Program-made: the position numbers and the translations under genes
Assembly (NCBI RefSeq): GCF_002355475.1
Contig: NZ_AP014862.1
Coordinates: forward strand, 4,464,001 to 4,528,000
Length of the DNA stretch: 64,000 bases
Source of the DNA: Pseudomonas furukawaii
Lineage (GTDB): Bacteria; Pseudomonadota; Gammaproteobacteria; Pseudomonadales; Pseudomonadaceae
Reading direction: 5' to 3'
In this document: piece after piece, positions 1-8,794 of the stretch
Position numbering within the stretch: the first letter of the stretch is position 1
How the letters are laid out: each line of letters starts with the position of its first letter
The notes under the pieces: model-generated
What the model was told of the DNA's origin: nothing
Database searches by the model: none
What the model saw: only the letters and a program-made list of their open reading frames with translations

Positions 1-294
1 GCCCTCGCCCTGACGGCTCCCCAACGCTTCTTCGACGTGGTGCTGCCGCAACTGGTGCGCATCGCCATCCCCGCCTCGGCCACCTATGCCATCGGCCTGC
101 TCAAGGATTCCGCCATCGCCTCGACCCTGGGCGTCGGCGAGATCAGCTTCCAGGCCTACCAGGAGTCCCAGCGCAGCTTCCAGGGGCTGGAGGTCTACAG
201 CGCGGCGGCGCTGCTCTATCTGGCCCTCAGCGCGCCAGCGGCGCTTTTTTCCCGCTGGCTGTCCGCCACGCTGAAACGGAGGATCGCCCCATGA
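1..294 (+). CDS. Amino acid ABC transporter permease (5' partial)
   Basis: The last 97 residues of an inner-membrane permease of the HisM/GlnP type; the N-terminus lies left of the window. The conserved cytoplasmic loop for ATPase contact has mostly passed, but the family pattern of proline-rich start, then 'AIGLLKDSAIAS' followed by a last membrane helix, is clear. Its stop overlaps the start of the next permease in an ATGA junction, so the two are translationally coupled and probably form a heterodimeric channel. An ATPase gene is not in view and is probably upstream. Confidence 0.85.
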   Translation, partial: ALALTAPQRFFDVVLPQLVRIAIPASATYAIGLLKDSAIASTLGVGEISFQAYQESQRSFQGLEVYSAAALLYLALSAPAALFSRWLSATLKRRIAP

Positions 295-953
295 CCGAAC
301 TGCTCACGCTCTGGGCCGCCTGGCTGCCGGAACTCTGGACGGGCTTCGTGCTGTCCATGCAGGTCACCGTCGCCAGCCTGGGCCTGGGCATCGTCCTGGG
401 ACTGGTGCTGGCGCTCGGGGTGTCCGCGCCGAGCCGACTGCTCCGCTACCCCGCGCTGGCCATCGTCGAACTGGGGCGCGGCGCGCCGGTGCTCATCCTC
501 CTGCAGTACCTCTACTTCGGCCTGCCCTCGGTGAACCTGACCCTGACCTCATTCTGGGCGGCGGCGCTGGCCATGGCCTACTGCACCGCCGCCTACACCA
601 GCGAGATCATCCGGGGCGGCCTGGAGGCCGTGGCCCGGGGGCAGGCCGAAGCCGCCGAAGCCATCGGCCTCGGCCGCCTCGACGCCCTGCGCTTCGTGAT
701 CCTTCCCCAAGCCCTGCGGGTGGCGCTGCCGCCCCTGCTGGGCTTCTCCATCATGATGTTCCAGGCCTCGTCCCTGTGTTTCACCATCGCCCTGCCGGAA
801 ATCGTCAGCCGCGCCTCGGCCATCGGCTCATCCACCTTCGAGTACATGCCCGTGCTGACCCTCGCCGGCCTGATGTACGCCGCCGTCTGCGCCCCCGCGA
901 CCCTGGGCGTGGCGGCACTGGAAGAGAGACTGGCGCCCGGCGGGCGGGGCTGA
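291..953 (+). CDS. Amino acid ABC transporter permease, second subunit
   Basis: A 220-aa inner-membrane permease of the polar amino acid (His/Gln/Arg) uptake family. About five hydrophobic segments are visible. The EAA-type loop reads 'RGGLEAVARGQAEAAEAIGL' around residues 105-124, the contact site for the ATPase. It begins in the ATGA overlap with the preceding permease and is followed 59 bases after its stop by the cognate binding protein. Substrate cannot be told from the permease; basic or polar amino acids, or related amines, are usual for the family. Confidence 0.9.
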   Translation: MTELLTLWAAWLPELWTGFVLSMQVTVASLGLGIVLGLVLALGVSAPSRLLRYPALAIVELGRGAPVLILLQYLYFGLPSVNLTLTSFWAAALAMAYCTAAYTSEIIRGGLEAVARGQAEAAEAIGLGRLDALRFVILPQALRVALPPLLGFSIMMFQASSLCFTIALPEIVSRASAIGSSTFEYMPVLTLAGLMYAAVCAPATLGVAALEERLAPGGRG

Positions 954-1012
954 TGCCCTCGCCCGGGTCCCTGCCACCCCCGCTCCAGCCGTCAACAAGA
1001 AGAGGTGAAGAC

Positions 1013-1846
1013 ATGAACCGCTCACTCATCGCCATCCTCCACTCGGCGCTTCTGCTCGCCGCCATGGCCAGCACCTCCCTGGCCCGGGCGGACTGCACCC
1101 CGAAACACGCATTCGACACCCTCAGCCCCGGGGTCCTCACCGTCGCGGCCTGGGTCTTCCCGCCCTACTCCATCCCGGGCCCCGGCCATCGCCTGGGCGG
1201 CGTCGACGGCGAGATCATCACCCGCATCGCGGCCCGGGAATGCCTGACGCTCAAGGTCACCGTGCTCGACCCGGCGGCGGTCATCCAGTCGGTCATCTCC
1301 GGGCGGGCCGACGTCGGCATCGGCGACTGGTACCGCACGACCGAACGCAGCAAGGCGCTGGGGCTATCCGCCCCGCTGTACCTGGACAAGATGGGCATCA
1401 TTTCCGCCGAGGGTTACTCGCAGATCGCCCAGCTGGACGGCAAGCGCATCGGCACCGTGCAGGGCTACCTCTGGGTGGATGACCTGAAGAAAGCCTTCGG
1501 CGACAACCTGGTGCTCTACCCCAACCCTGTGGCCATGGCCCAGGACCTGGCCTCCAGGCGGATCGAGGTCGGCGCCGACAGCTTCGCCGTGGGCATCGCC
1601 TCCCAGCGGAAGGGGGCGTACAAGGGCAAGGTCATCAAGGTATCCGAGCCCGACCCACGCATTCGGGCCACGCTCCAGCCGGGACAGACCGGCTTCCCCT
1701 TCACCAGGACCAACGCAGCGCTGGAAGCCGCGCTCAATGCCAATATCCAGGCCATGCACGAGGCGGGGGAAATCGCCGACATCCTCGTCTCCTTCGGCCT
1801 CGACCGCAGCGCGGCCGACGTGGGTCCGCCGCGCATGATCGAATAG
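1013..1846 (+). CDS. Periplasmic amino acid-binding protein of the ABC transporter
   Basis: A 277-aa SBP_bac_3 family protein. The first 26 or so residues form a Sec signal peptide (MNRSLIAILHSALLLAAMAS, cleavage near ARA-DC). The two-lobe fold is indicated by 'VDGEIITRIA' and 'GRADVGIGDWYRTTERSKAL', typical of ligand-contact regions, and a later 'LDGKRIGTVQGYLW' hinge region. The ATG at 1013 was chosen because AGAGGTG lies 6 bases upstream and it gives a proper signal peptide; a longer in-frame opening upstream overlaps the permease. It captures substrate for the two permeases encoded just before it. Confidence 0.88.
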   Translation: MNRSLIAILHSALLLAAMASTSLARADCTPKHAFDTLSPGVLTVAAWVFPPYSIPGPGHRLGGVDGEIITRIAARECLTLKVTVLDPAAVIQSVISGRADVGIGDWYRTTERSKALGLSAPLYLDKMGIISAEGYSQIAQLDGKRIGTVQGYLWVDDLKKAFGDNLVLYPNPVAMAQDLASRRIEVGADSFAVGIASQRKGAYKGKVIKVSEPDPRIRATLQPGQTGFPFTRTNAALEAALNANIQAMHEAGEIADILVSFGLDRSAADVGPPRMIE

Positions 1847-1854
1847 CGCCCGTC

Positions 1855-1960
1855 TCGTAGGAGCCGGCTTGCCGGCGAATGGCGGGGATGGGTTCGCGAG
1901 CAAGCTCGCTCCTACAGCGAATCGTGCGAACCCTTTCGCGAGCAAGCTCGCTACTACGCG
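1855..1960. repeat. REP palindrome cluster (three units)
   Basis: Three Pseudomonas REP-type palindromes lie between the binding protein and the OsmC-YcaO gene: GTAGGAGCCGGCTTGCCGG near 1858 and two TTCGCGAGCAAGCTCGCT units near 1891 and 1938. The second is in inverted orientation to the first, as in paired REP units. The same family recurs at 12.0, 15.6, 18.8, 33.1, 48.6 and 53.4 kb. Confidence 0.85.
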
Positions 1961-2069
1961 CATGGCGCGGATCGGCGGAAATCACCGCGTCCGTCCGGTC
2001 AGTGCAAGACATCCGGCCGAAAAGCCGGATAATGCCGGCCATTTCGTCTTGCGTACGCGGTAATCCCCC

Positions 2070-4265
2070 ATGGAAATCAAGGTCAACTTTCTCGACAACC
2101 TGCGACTTGAAGCCAAGTTCGACGACTTCACCGTCGTGGCCGACCAGCCCATCCGCTACAAGGGCGATGGCTCGGCGCCGGGTCCGTTCGACTACTTCCT
2201 GGCCTCGTCGGCGCTGTGTGCGGCTTACTTCGTCAAGCTGTATTGCCAGACCCGCGACATCCCCACCGAGAACATCCGCCTCTCGCAGAACAACATCGTC
2301 GACCCGGAAAACCGCTACAACCAGATCTTCAAGATCCAGGTCGAGCTGCCGGCCGACATTTCCGCCAAGGACCGCCAGGGCATCCTCCGCTCCATCGACC
2401 GCTGCACCGTGAAGAAGGTGGTGCAGACCGGCCCCGAGTTCATCATCGAGGAAGTGGAGAACCTGGACGCCGACGCCCAGGCGCTGCTGATGCCGGAAGC
2501 CGCCGCCGGCGCCCGCACCTGCATCCTCGGCAAGGACCTGCCGCTGGAAGACACCATCGCCAACATGTCGGGCATCCTCGCCCGGCTCGGCATGAAGATC
2601 GAGATCGCCTCCTGGCGCAACATCGTGCCCAACGTCTGGTCGCTGCATATCCGCGACGCCCAGTCGCCCATGTGCTTCACCAACGGCAAGGGCGCCACCA
2701 AGGAAGCGGCGCTGGCCTCAGCCCTGGGCGAGTTCATCGAGCGCCTGAACTGCAACTTCTTCTACAACGACCAATACTGGGGCGAGGACATCGCCAACGC
2801 GCCCTTCGTCCACTACCCGGACGAACGCTGGTTCAAGCCCGGCCGCCGCGACGCCCTGCCCAAGGAAATCCTCGACGAGTACTGCCTGGCCATCTACAAC
2901 CCCGATGGCGAACTGCACGGCTCGCACCTCCATGACACCAACTCCGGCAACATCGAGCGCGGCATCTGCTCCCTGCCCTTCGTGCGCCAGTCCGATGGCG
3001 AGGTGGTCTACTTCCCCTCCAACCTCATCGAGAACCTCTACCTCAGCAACGGCATGAGCGCCGGCAACACCCTGGCCGAAGCCCAGGTGCAGTGCCTGTC
3101 GGAAATCTTCGAGCGCGCGGTCAAGCGTGAAATCCTCGAAGGCGAAATCGCCCTGCCGGACGTGCCCCAGGAGGTGCTGGCGAAGTACCCGGCCATCCTC
3201 GCCGGCATCCAGGGGCTGGAGGAGCAGGGCTTCCCGGTACTGGTGAAGGACGCCTCCCTGGGCGGTGAATACCCGGTCATGTGCGTCACCCTGATGAACC
3301 CGCGCACCGGCGGCGTCTTCGCCTCCTTCGGCGCCCACCCGAGCTTCGAAGTGGCCCTGGAGCGCAGCCTCACCGAACTGCTGCAAGGCCGCAGCTTCGA
3401 AGGCCTGAACGACCTGCCGGCACCCACCTTCGAAAGCCAGGCGGTGACCGAGCCGAACAATTTCGTCGAGCACTTCATCGACTCCAGCGGCGTGGTCTCC
3501 TGGCGCTTCTTCAGCGCCAGGGCCGACTACGAGTTCGTCGAGTGGGACTTCTCCGCCGAGGGCGAGAACGCCAACGCCGAGGAAGCCGCCACCCTCTTCG
3601 GCATCCTCGAAGCCATGGGCAAGGAGGTCTACATGGCCGTGTACGAGCACCTGGGCGCCACCGCCTGCCGCATCCTGGTGCCGGGCTACTCCGAGATCTA
3701 CCCCGTGGACGACCTCATCTGGGACAACACCAACAAGGCGCTCTTCTTCCGCGAAGACATCCTCAACCTGCACCGCCTGGACGACGACGCCCTCGAAGCC
3801 CTGGTGGCGCGCCTGGAAGAGAGCGAGCTGGACGACTACACCGACATCACCACCCTGATCGGCGTCGAGTTCGAGGAAAGCACCGTCTGGGGCCAACTGA
3901 CCATCCTCGAGCTCAAGCTGCTCATCTACCTCGCCCTGCAACGCTTCGAGGACACCAAGGAACTGGTGGAAACCTTCCTCCAGTACAACGACAACACCGT
4001 CGACCGTGGCCTCTTCTACCAGGCCCTGAACGTGGTGCTGGAGGTGGTGCTGGACGACGAGATGGAACTGGCCGACTACGAAGCCAACTTCCGCCGCATG
4101 TTCGGCAACCCGCGCATGGACGCGGTGCTGGGCTCCGTGGACGGCAGCGTGCGCTTCCACGGCCTCACCCCGACGAGCATGAAACTGGAAGGCCTGGACC
4201 GCCACCTGCGGCTGATCGACAGCTACAAGAAACTCCACGCCGCACGGGCCAGCGTGGCGGGCTGA
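2070..4265 (+). CDS. OsmC domain / YcaO domain fusion protein
   Basis: A 731-aa cytosolic protein. Residues 1-140 look like an OsmC/Ohr-type domain ('YKGDGSAPGPFDYFLASSALC'-like, with the peroxidatic-type Cys near residue 50). Residues about 150-590 form a YcaO domain, with 'KGATKEAALASALGEFIERL' and 'EAQVQCLSEIFERAVKREI', which carry the acidic ATP/Mg-binding residues. An acidic C-terminal tail resembling that of E. coli YcaO follows. E. coli YcaO (about 586 aa) lacks the OsmC part and is implicated in beta-methylthiolation of ribosomal protein S12. The function of this fusion is not established here. It is monocistronic, and the Shine-Dalgarno before ATG 2070 is weak. Confidence 0.88.
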   Translation: MEIKVNFLDNLRLEAKFDDFTVVADQPIRYKGDGSAPGPFDYFLASSALCAAYFVKLYCQTRDIPTENIRLSQNNIVDPENRYNQIFKIQVELPADISAKDRQGILRSIDRCTVKKVVQTGPEFIIEEVENLDADAQALLMPEAAAGARTCILGKDLPLEDTIANMSGILARLGMKIEIASWRNIVPNVWSLHIRDAQSPMCFTNGKGATKEAALASALGEFIERLNCNFFYNDQYWGEDIANAPFVHYPDERWFKPGRRDALPKEILDEYCLAIYNPDGELHGSHLHDTNSGNIERGICSLPFVRQSDGEVVYFPSNLIENLYLSNGMSAGNTLAEAQVQCLSEIFERAVKREILEGEIALPDVPQEVLAKYPAILAGIQGLEEQGFPVLVKDASLGGEYPVMCVTLMNPRTGGVFASFGAHPSFEVALERSLTELLQGRSFEGLNDLPAPTFESQAVTEPNNFVEHFIDSSGVVSWRFFSARADYEFVEWDFSAEGENANAEEAATLFGILEAMGKEVYMAVYEHLGATACRILVPGYSEIYPVDDLIWDNTNKALFFREDILNLHRLDDDALEALVARLEESELDDYTDITTLIGVEFEESTVWGQLTILELKLLIYLALQRFEDTKELVETFLQYNDNTVDRGLFYQALNVVLEVVLDDEMELADYEANFRRMFGNPRMDAVLGSVDGSVRFHGLTPTSMKLEGLDRHLRLIDSYKKLHAARASVAG

Positions 4266-4735
4266 GTCCTTCGACCAACGCACCGTCCGCAGGGGGCGCC
4301 GCGCGCCCCCATTGCCCGCCCCCAAGGCACTCGTCCAGGCCTTCCCATCACGACACAGCTTGCAAAGAATGCCTTGTCGCCGCCGCGACAGCCGTGGTTA
4401 TCATTTGGTTCCCACGGACCCAAACCTTTTTGCATGTCCAACGCATCGGAACCTCCCAGTCGCGCCGTCCCCGGCCACCCTCCCGTTCATCATCCCGCCG
4501 TCGCCCAGGCAGGCTCGTCTCCTTGCACGGCACCGTTTCGTCCTGCCCTAAGGCCGCCCTGCGCGTCGCCGCCCTCCACGGCAAGGGGCCGCCTATAGGC
4601 CTGAAACGCTGACCCGCCCCGGCCGTCGCCACCCTGGCACAACGAAGGGCTTACCTCACCGAACGGGCGTGTCGCCCGAGCGAAACGAAGAGCTGAACGA
4701 GCCGTGCGCCGAGAACGCACGCAGGAGACAAGAGA
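4266..4735. other. 470-base intergenic region, no gene seen
   Basis: No coding region with a plausible start is visible. A GC hairpin (GGGGGCGCCGCGCGCCCCC) near 4293-4312 lies just after the OsmC-YcaO stop but has no T-run, so it is at best a weak terminator. The AT-richer stretch near 4395-4440 could hold the promoter of the downstream CNNM/CorC gene. Confidence 0.5.
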
Positions 4736-6091
4736 GTGGAATTTTTCGCGTTGGCATTGCTGATCGTGCTGAATGGCCTGTTCGCCATGTCCGAGATCGC
4801 GCTGGTGGCCGCCAGAAAGGCGCGCCTGATGAAGCTGGCGGCCGAAGGCGACTCCTCCGCCTCGGTGGCCCTGAAGCTGGGCGAGGATCCGACCCAGTTC
4901 CTCTCCACCATCCAGATCGGCATCACCTCCATCGGCATCCTCAACGGCATCGTCGGCGAGGCCGTGCTCGCCGCCCCGCTGGCCAACTGGCTGCAGACCC
5001 TCGGCGTGCCCGCCACCACCGCCAGCATCGGTGCCACCGCCGGCGTGGTCATCGTCATCACCTACGTCTCCATCGTCATCGGCGAACTGGTGCCCAAGCG
5101 CATCGGCCAGCTCAATCCCGAAACCATCGCCCGCCTGGTGGCCCGGCCGATGGTCACCCTCTCCTTCCTGACCCGCCCCTTCGTCGTGCTCCTGTCCTGG
5201 TCGACCCACACCATCCTGCGCATCCTGGGCGTGCGCCAGTCCGCCAGCTCCGGCGTCACCGAGGAAGAGATCCACGCCATGCTCGAAGAAGGCTCGGAAG
5301 CGGGCGTCATCGAGCAGCACCAGCATGAAATGGTGCGCAACGTCTTCCGTCTGGACGACCGCCAGCTCGGCTCCCTGATGATCCCGCGCTCCGACCTCGT
5401 GGTTGTGGATATCCGCAAGACCCCGGAAGAAAACGTCCAGGCGATGATCGAATCCGAGCACTCGCGCTTCCCGGTCTGCGACGGCGGCCTGGACAATCTG
5501 CTCGGCGTCATCCATGCCAAACAGGCCTTCGCCCGCCTGGCCAAGGGCGAGGCGCCCGATTTCACCGAACAGCTCCACCCCTGCGTGTTCGTGCCGGAAA
5601 CCCTCACCGGCATGGAACTGCTCGAACAGTTCCGCGCCAGCGGCATGCAGATGGCCTTCGTCATCGACGAATACGGCGAGCTGGAAGGCATCGTCACCCT
5701 GCAGGACGTACTGGAAGCGGTGACCGGCGAATTCACCCCCAACAACGCCGAAGACGCCTGGGCCGTGCAACGCCACGACGGCTCCTGGCTGCTCGACGGC
5801 GCCATCCCCATCCCGGAAATGAAAGACCGCCTCGGCCTCAAGACCGTGCCGGAAGAAGACAAGGGCCGCTACCACACCGTCTCCGGCATGTTCATGCTGC
5901 TGCTCGGCCGTGTGCCCGCCACCAGCGACCGGGTGGAATGGAGCGGCTGGTCGTTCGAGGTCGTCGACATGGACGGCAAGCGCATCGACAAGGTACTCGC
6001 CAGCCCCATCGACCTGCCCGATTCCGGCGAGGCCGACGGTGCCCTCCCCTGGAACGACAGCGAGAACCGCGACACCAGCCAGCACCGCTGA
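4736..6091 (+). CDS. CNNM/CorC (HlyC) family membrane protein
   Basis: A 451-aa inner-membrane protein. Residues 1-190 form the DUF21/CNNM transmembrane domain (start 'MEFFALALLIVLNGLFAMSE', the SEIAL motif being characteristic). About 205-330 are a tandem CBS pair ('MIPRSDLVVVDI', 'FVIDEYGELEGIVTLQDVLEAV'), and 350-435 a CorC_HlyC C-terminal domain. Members are linked to Mg/Co efflux or metal homeostasis; the old name 'hemolysin' is misleading. The start is a GTG at 4736 with CAGGAGA 9 bases upstream. No operon partner. Confidence 0.9.
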   Translation: MEFFALALLIVLNGLFAMSEIALVAARKARLMKLAAEGDSSASVALKLGEDPTQFLSTIQIGITSIGILNGIVGEAVLAAPLANWLQTLGVPATTASIGATAGVVIVITYVSIVIGELVPKRIGQLNPETIARLVARPMVTLSFLTRPFVVLLSWSTHTILRILGVRQSASSGVTEEEIHAMLEEGSEAGVIEQHQHEMVRNVFRLDDRQLGSLMIPRSDLVVVDIRKTPEENVQAMIESEHSRFPVCDGGLDNLLGVIHAKQAFARLAKGEAPDFTEQLHPCVFVPETLTGMELLEQFRASGMQMAFVIDEYGELEGIVTLQDVLEAVTGEFTPNNAEDAWAVQRHDGSWLLDGAIPIPEMKDRLGLKTVPEEDKGRYHTVSGMFMLLLGRVPATSDRVEWSGWSFEVVDMDGKRIDKVLASPIDLPDSGEADGALPWNDSENRDTSQHR

Positions 6092-6420
6092 CCCGCTCCC
6101 CCCACGCGAACGGCGCCAGGGCCTGGCGCGCTACTACCGCCCTATCCACCCTCCAATAGATGCCTCGCCAACGGGGCATCTCGGCCACACCGAACTGCGC
6201 ATCTTCGGGCTGCCCAAGTTACCGACCGACTCAGCATTTTCCTCGGTCTTTTCAGTCCACCTCCACTTTCCCGCCACCCAAAGTCAAAGGCATAGATAAG
6301 CGCTGCCCTGTTGTCTCGAAAAGCCCTAATGCACCAGAACTCCGGCTTTATCACGCAGACTTCCGGCAGTGAGAACGTCCTATGCAACGCTCTTCCTGAC
6401 ACACTGAGAATGAGCCTCAC
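6092..6420. other. 329-base intergenic region, GC drops, no gene seen
   Basis: Base composition becomes distinctly AT-richer from about 6190 onward, leading into the low-GC TPR gene. I see no credible ORF or terminator. The region presumably holds the TPR gene's promoter. Confidence 0.5.
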
Positions 6421-7500
6421 ATGAAATCAAGAACCACCTTTGCGGCCATTGCCTCAATACTCGCCTTCGGCTCCCTTCCATACAACTTGCGCGATCACAC
6501 CCCGAGCGACTCAGTATCTGAGCCTCTACCAGGCCCCCATGTAAACCAACATCCAGAAACCTCCACAGCAGAGCAAACAAGCGGAAAGCCAGATTCTAAA
6601 AAACACAAAGAGGCCGCCTCCGAACCCCTGATCGATAACCAGCATGAAGTACTCGAACTTGCCAACACCATCCAGAATGAAGGCTGGAAGATTGGTTGCA
6701 CACAAGCCCAGCCAAGACTCGAAGAGTTCAGGAACAACCTTCTCCACCGACCTCACACAGCAAGCCACGCATGGGAGGAAATGGTTTTCATCACCGCAGG
6801 CTGCCTATCCGAGATCCAGTTGGATGAGAGATCAGCCATTGACTTGCTCAAGAGAGCGCTTGAGGTCAAACCTCGTGATGCCCAGTTCATGAATATGTTG
6901 GGCACCAGTTACCTTCGTAGCGGCCAGGATCTTGAGGCAGAGCAGCTATTCACCTCATTGCTTGCGGACAACGAGCTGAGCCAGACGCTCTGGAATAGCG
7001 GGTGGGCCGGGGCTGTCCACGAGAAGCTGGCCATCGTGAAACTGCGCCTTGGTACTGAGGGAAACGATGTCGACCGTCTTAACGATGCCAGGCATCTCTT
7101 GCAAACAGCCGATGAGTTCGAGGGGCTTACTGATGTATCACCGCTGCGTCATGGCCAAATTGCAGCGGTTGACTTCTCCTTGGGGCGATATGCGCAGGCG
7201 GTGACAGGCTACGAGAGGGCACTGTCGCTACTCAACAATGAAAGCACGCAAAGAGTCTGGAACTCCGAGATGATCAATAAAATGAAGGCTGAGTACACCA
7301 TGGAATTAGGCCAGATTTACTTCATACAAGGCCATAAAGAGAAGTCCGAGCTAACAATGAAACTGGCCATTGATCATGCGAAAGCATCGTCAGACCCACT
7401 TCTTTTCAAAACAATGAAAGCCATCTACGACAACACCATAGACGGCACTGAAGTCGATCTCGGTGACTTCAATGAAATCCGACGTATCCCGTTAGAGTAA
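6421..7500 (+). CDS. Exported or membrane-anchored TPR-repeat protein
   Basis: A 359-aa protein with a short hydrophobic N-terminus (residues 1-22), then a low-complexity hydrophilic linker rich in Ser/Pro/Glu/Lys (about 25-80), then helical TPR-like repeats. These include 'AIDLLKRALEVKPRDAQFMNMLGTSYLRSGQDLEAEQLF' (quoted in part; residues about 140-178) and a later pair near 245-320. It probably acts as a periplasmic scaffold; partners are unknown. Codon use is clearly less GC-rich than in the neighbours, suggesting later acquisition. It is followed 12 bases later by a small exported-protein gene with its own AAGGAG, so the two are likely one operon. Confidence 0.72.
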   Translation: MKSRTTFAAIASILAFGSLPYNLRDHTPSDSVSEPLPGPHVNQHPETSTAEQTSGKPDSKKHKEAASEPLIDNQHEVLELANTIQNEGWKIGCTQAQPRLEEFRNNLLHRPHTASHAWEEMVFITAGCLSEIQLDERSAIDLLKRALEVKPRDAQFMNMLGTSYLRSGQDLEAEQLFTSLLADNELSQTLWNSGWAGAVHEKLAIVKLRLGTEGNDVDRLNDARHLLQTADEFEGLTDVSPLRHGQIAAVDFSLGRYAQAVTGYERALSLLNNESTQRVWNSEMINKMKAEYTMELGQIYFIQGHKEKSELTMKLAIDHAKASSDPLLFKTMKAIYDNTIDGTEVDLGDFNEIRRIPLE

Positions 7501-7512
7501 GGAGCGCCTTAA

Positions 7513-7701
7513 ATGACCGCCAGGAAGCCCCTACAACTCTGCATCATTATTTTCGGCCTATTGAGTGGAAGCAGCGCCATCGCCGGAATGTCGTCCGCGA
7601 TCATTCGACACTGCACGCCTGCCATACCCGGCAAGCCATCGGTTTGCGTAGTCCGTAACCTAGCCGTAGATGTAAATCAGAATGTGCGCTGGCACATGTA
7701 G
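7513..7701 (+). CDS. Small exported protein, function unknown
   Basis: A 62-aa ORF with AAGGAGC at 7499-7505, 7 bases upstream of the ATG. Residues 1-24 are a convincing signal peptide (hydrophobic core 'LCIIIFGLLSGSSAIA', cleavage after AIA-G). The mature part of about 38 residues has two cysteines (near residues 33 and 44) that could form a disulfide. It follows the TPR gene and shares its lower GC. I do not recognise the family. Confidence 0.55.
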   Translation: MTARKPLQLCIIIFGLLSGSSAIAGMSSAIIRHCTPAIPGKPSVCVVRNLAVDVNQNVRWHM

Positions 7702-7858
7702 AACACAGCCCCTGTCGGGTTAACGCCAAAGGCTCCTGGTGCGCACGGCTCCCCCTTCGCCAGGCAACCTGGCGTGAATCTCGTCTCTTTCCCGCAAGAA
7801 TCGCCCGCAGCTGAGCTACCATGCCGCACCGAAATCTACGCCCACCCGCTGGCCGCCT

Positions 7859-8602
7859 ATGTCCTCCAACGCGCTGTATACCGACCTCTCCTCCTACTAC
7901 GACCTGATGTGCGCCGACATCGACTACCAGGCGCAAAGCCACAGCGTGCGTCGGCTGCACCAGCTCTTCGGTAACGACGGGCGCCGCCACCTGGACCTGG
8001 CCTGCGGCACCGGCCCCCACGTGCGCCACTTCCTCGACTTCGGCTACCTCAGCGCCGGCCTCGACATCAACCAGCCCATGCTCGACCTCGCCCAGCAGCG
8101 CTGCCCCGAAGCCCGCTTCAGCTGCCAGGACATGGCGAGCTTCCAGGTGGACGAACCGCAGGACCTGATCACCTGCTTCCTCTACTCCCTCCACTACAAC
8201 GCCGGCCTGGAGCCTCTCGCAGCCTGCCTCGGCCGCGTCCACGACGCACTCGCCGAAAACGGCGTGTTCTGCTTCAACAGCGTCGACAAGCACCAGATCG
8301 ACAATCGCTCCTTCGTGCGCCACAGCGCGGATCACCTGGGCAGCCACTTCACCTTCGGTTCCGGCTGGTACTACAGCGGCGAAGGCGACCGCCAGGCCCT
8401 GCGCCTCAGCATCGAGAAGACCACCGCAGGCGTGACCGAAAACTGGCAGGACGAACACAGCATGGTCGCCCTCGGCTTCGCCGACTTGCAGACCCTGCTG
8501 GAGCCCCGTTTCGAGGTGCAGGTGTTCGAGCACGACTACGAACGCATCACGCCCTGGGCCGGCAAAAGCGGGAATGCGCTGTTCGTCTGTGTGAAGCGCT
8601 GA
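7859..8602 (+). CDS. Class I SAM-dependent methyltransferase
   Basis: A 247-aa cytosolic methyltransferase with the Rossmann-fold SAM-binding motif 'LDLACGTGPHVRHF' (residues about 45-58), an acidic ribose-binding position in 'AGLDINQPMLDLAQ', and 'DMASFQVDEPQDLITC' as motif II/III. The substrate cannot be read from the sequence; similar proteins are annotated only as Methyltransf_25/11. It stands alone, oriented away from the downstream minus-strand gene. Confidence 0.82.
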   Translation: MSSNALYTDLSSYYDLMCADIDYQAQSHSVRRLHQLFGNDGRRHLDLACGTGPHVRHFLDFGYLSAGLDINQPMLDLAQQRCPEARFSCQDMASFQVDEPQDLITCFLYSLHYNAGLEPLAACLGRVHDALAENGVFCFNSVDKHQIDNRSFVRHSADHLGSHFTFGSGWYYSGEGDRQALRLSIEKTTAGVTENWQDEHSMVALGFADLQTLLEPRFEVQVFEHDYERITPWAGKSGNALFVCVKR

Positions 8603-8669
8603 GGGAAAGGCACCTTGCGGCGAGACGCCCCAACTTAAGGAAGGGGCGCCATCCTTGGAGGGAACACAC

Positions 8670-8760
8670 TCCAGAGCCTGATCCCAATCGGCGCGGCTTG
8701 AACTGAAGAGCGGCACCTGCGAAGCACTGCAACCGGTGAACGAAGCCGGCCTCGAACGGC
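8670..8760 (+). pseudogene. Decayed fragment of a Bro-N family gene
   Basis: The stretch 'GAGCGGCACCTGCGAAG' near 8711 and 'GGTGAACGAAGCCGGCCTC' near 8735 match the interior of the intact Bro-N gene at 18288-18785 (around 18472-18518). The region between and around them is diverged and has no usable reading frame. It is the most decayed of four traces of this gene family in the window. Confidence 0.6.
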
Positions 8761-8794
8761 GGGTCGCGACCTGCGTACGAGGCCAAGGTGGTCC

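Noticed and set aside
2718-4325. 535-codon open frame antisense to OsmC-YcaO
   Set aside because: High-GC shadow; the YcaO motifs lie on the plus strand.
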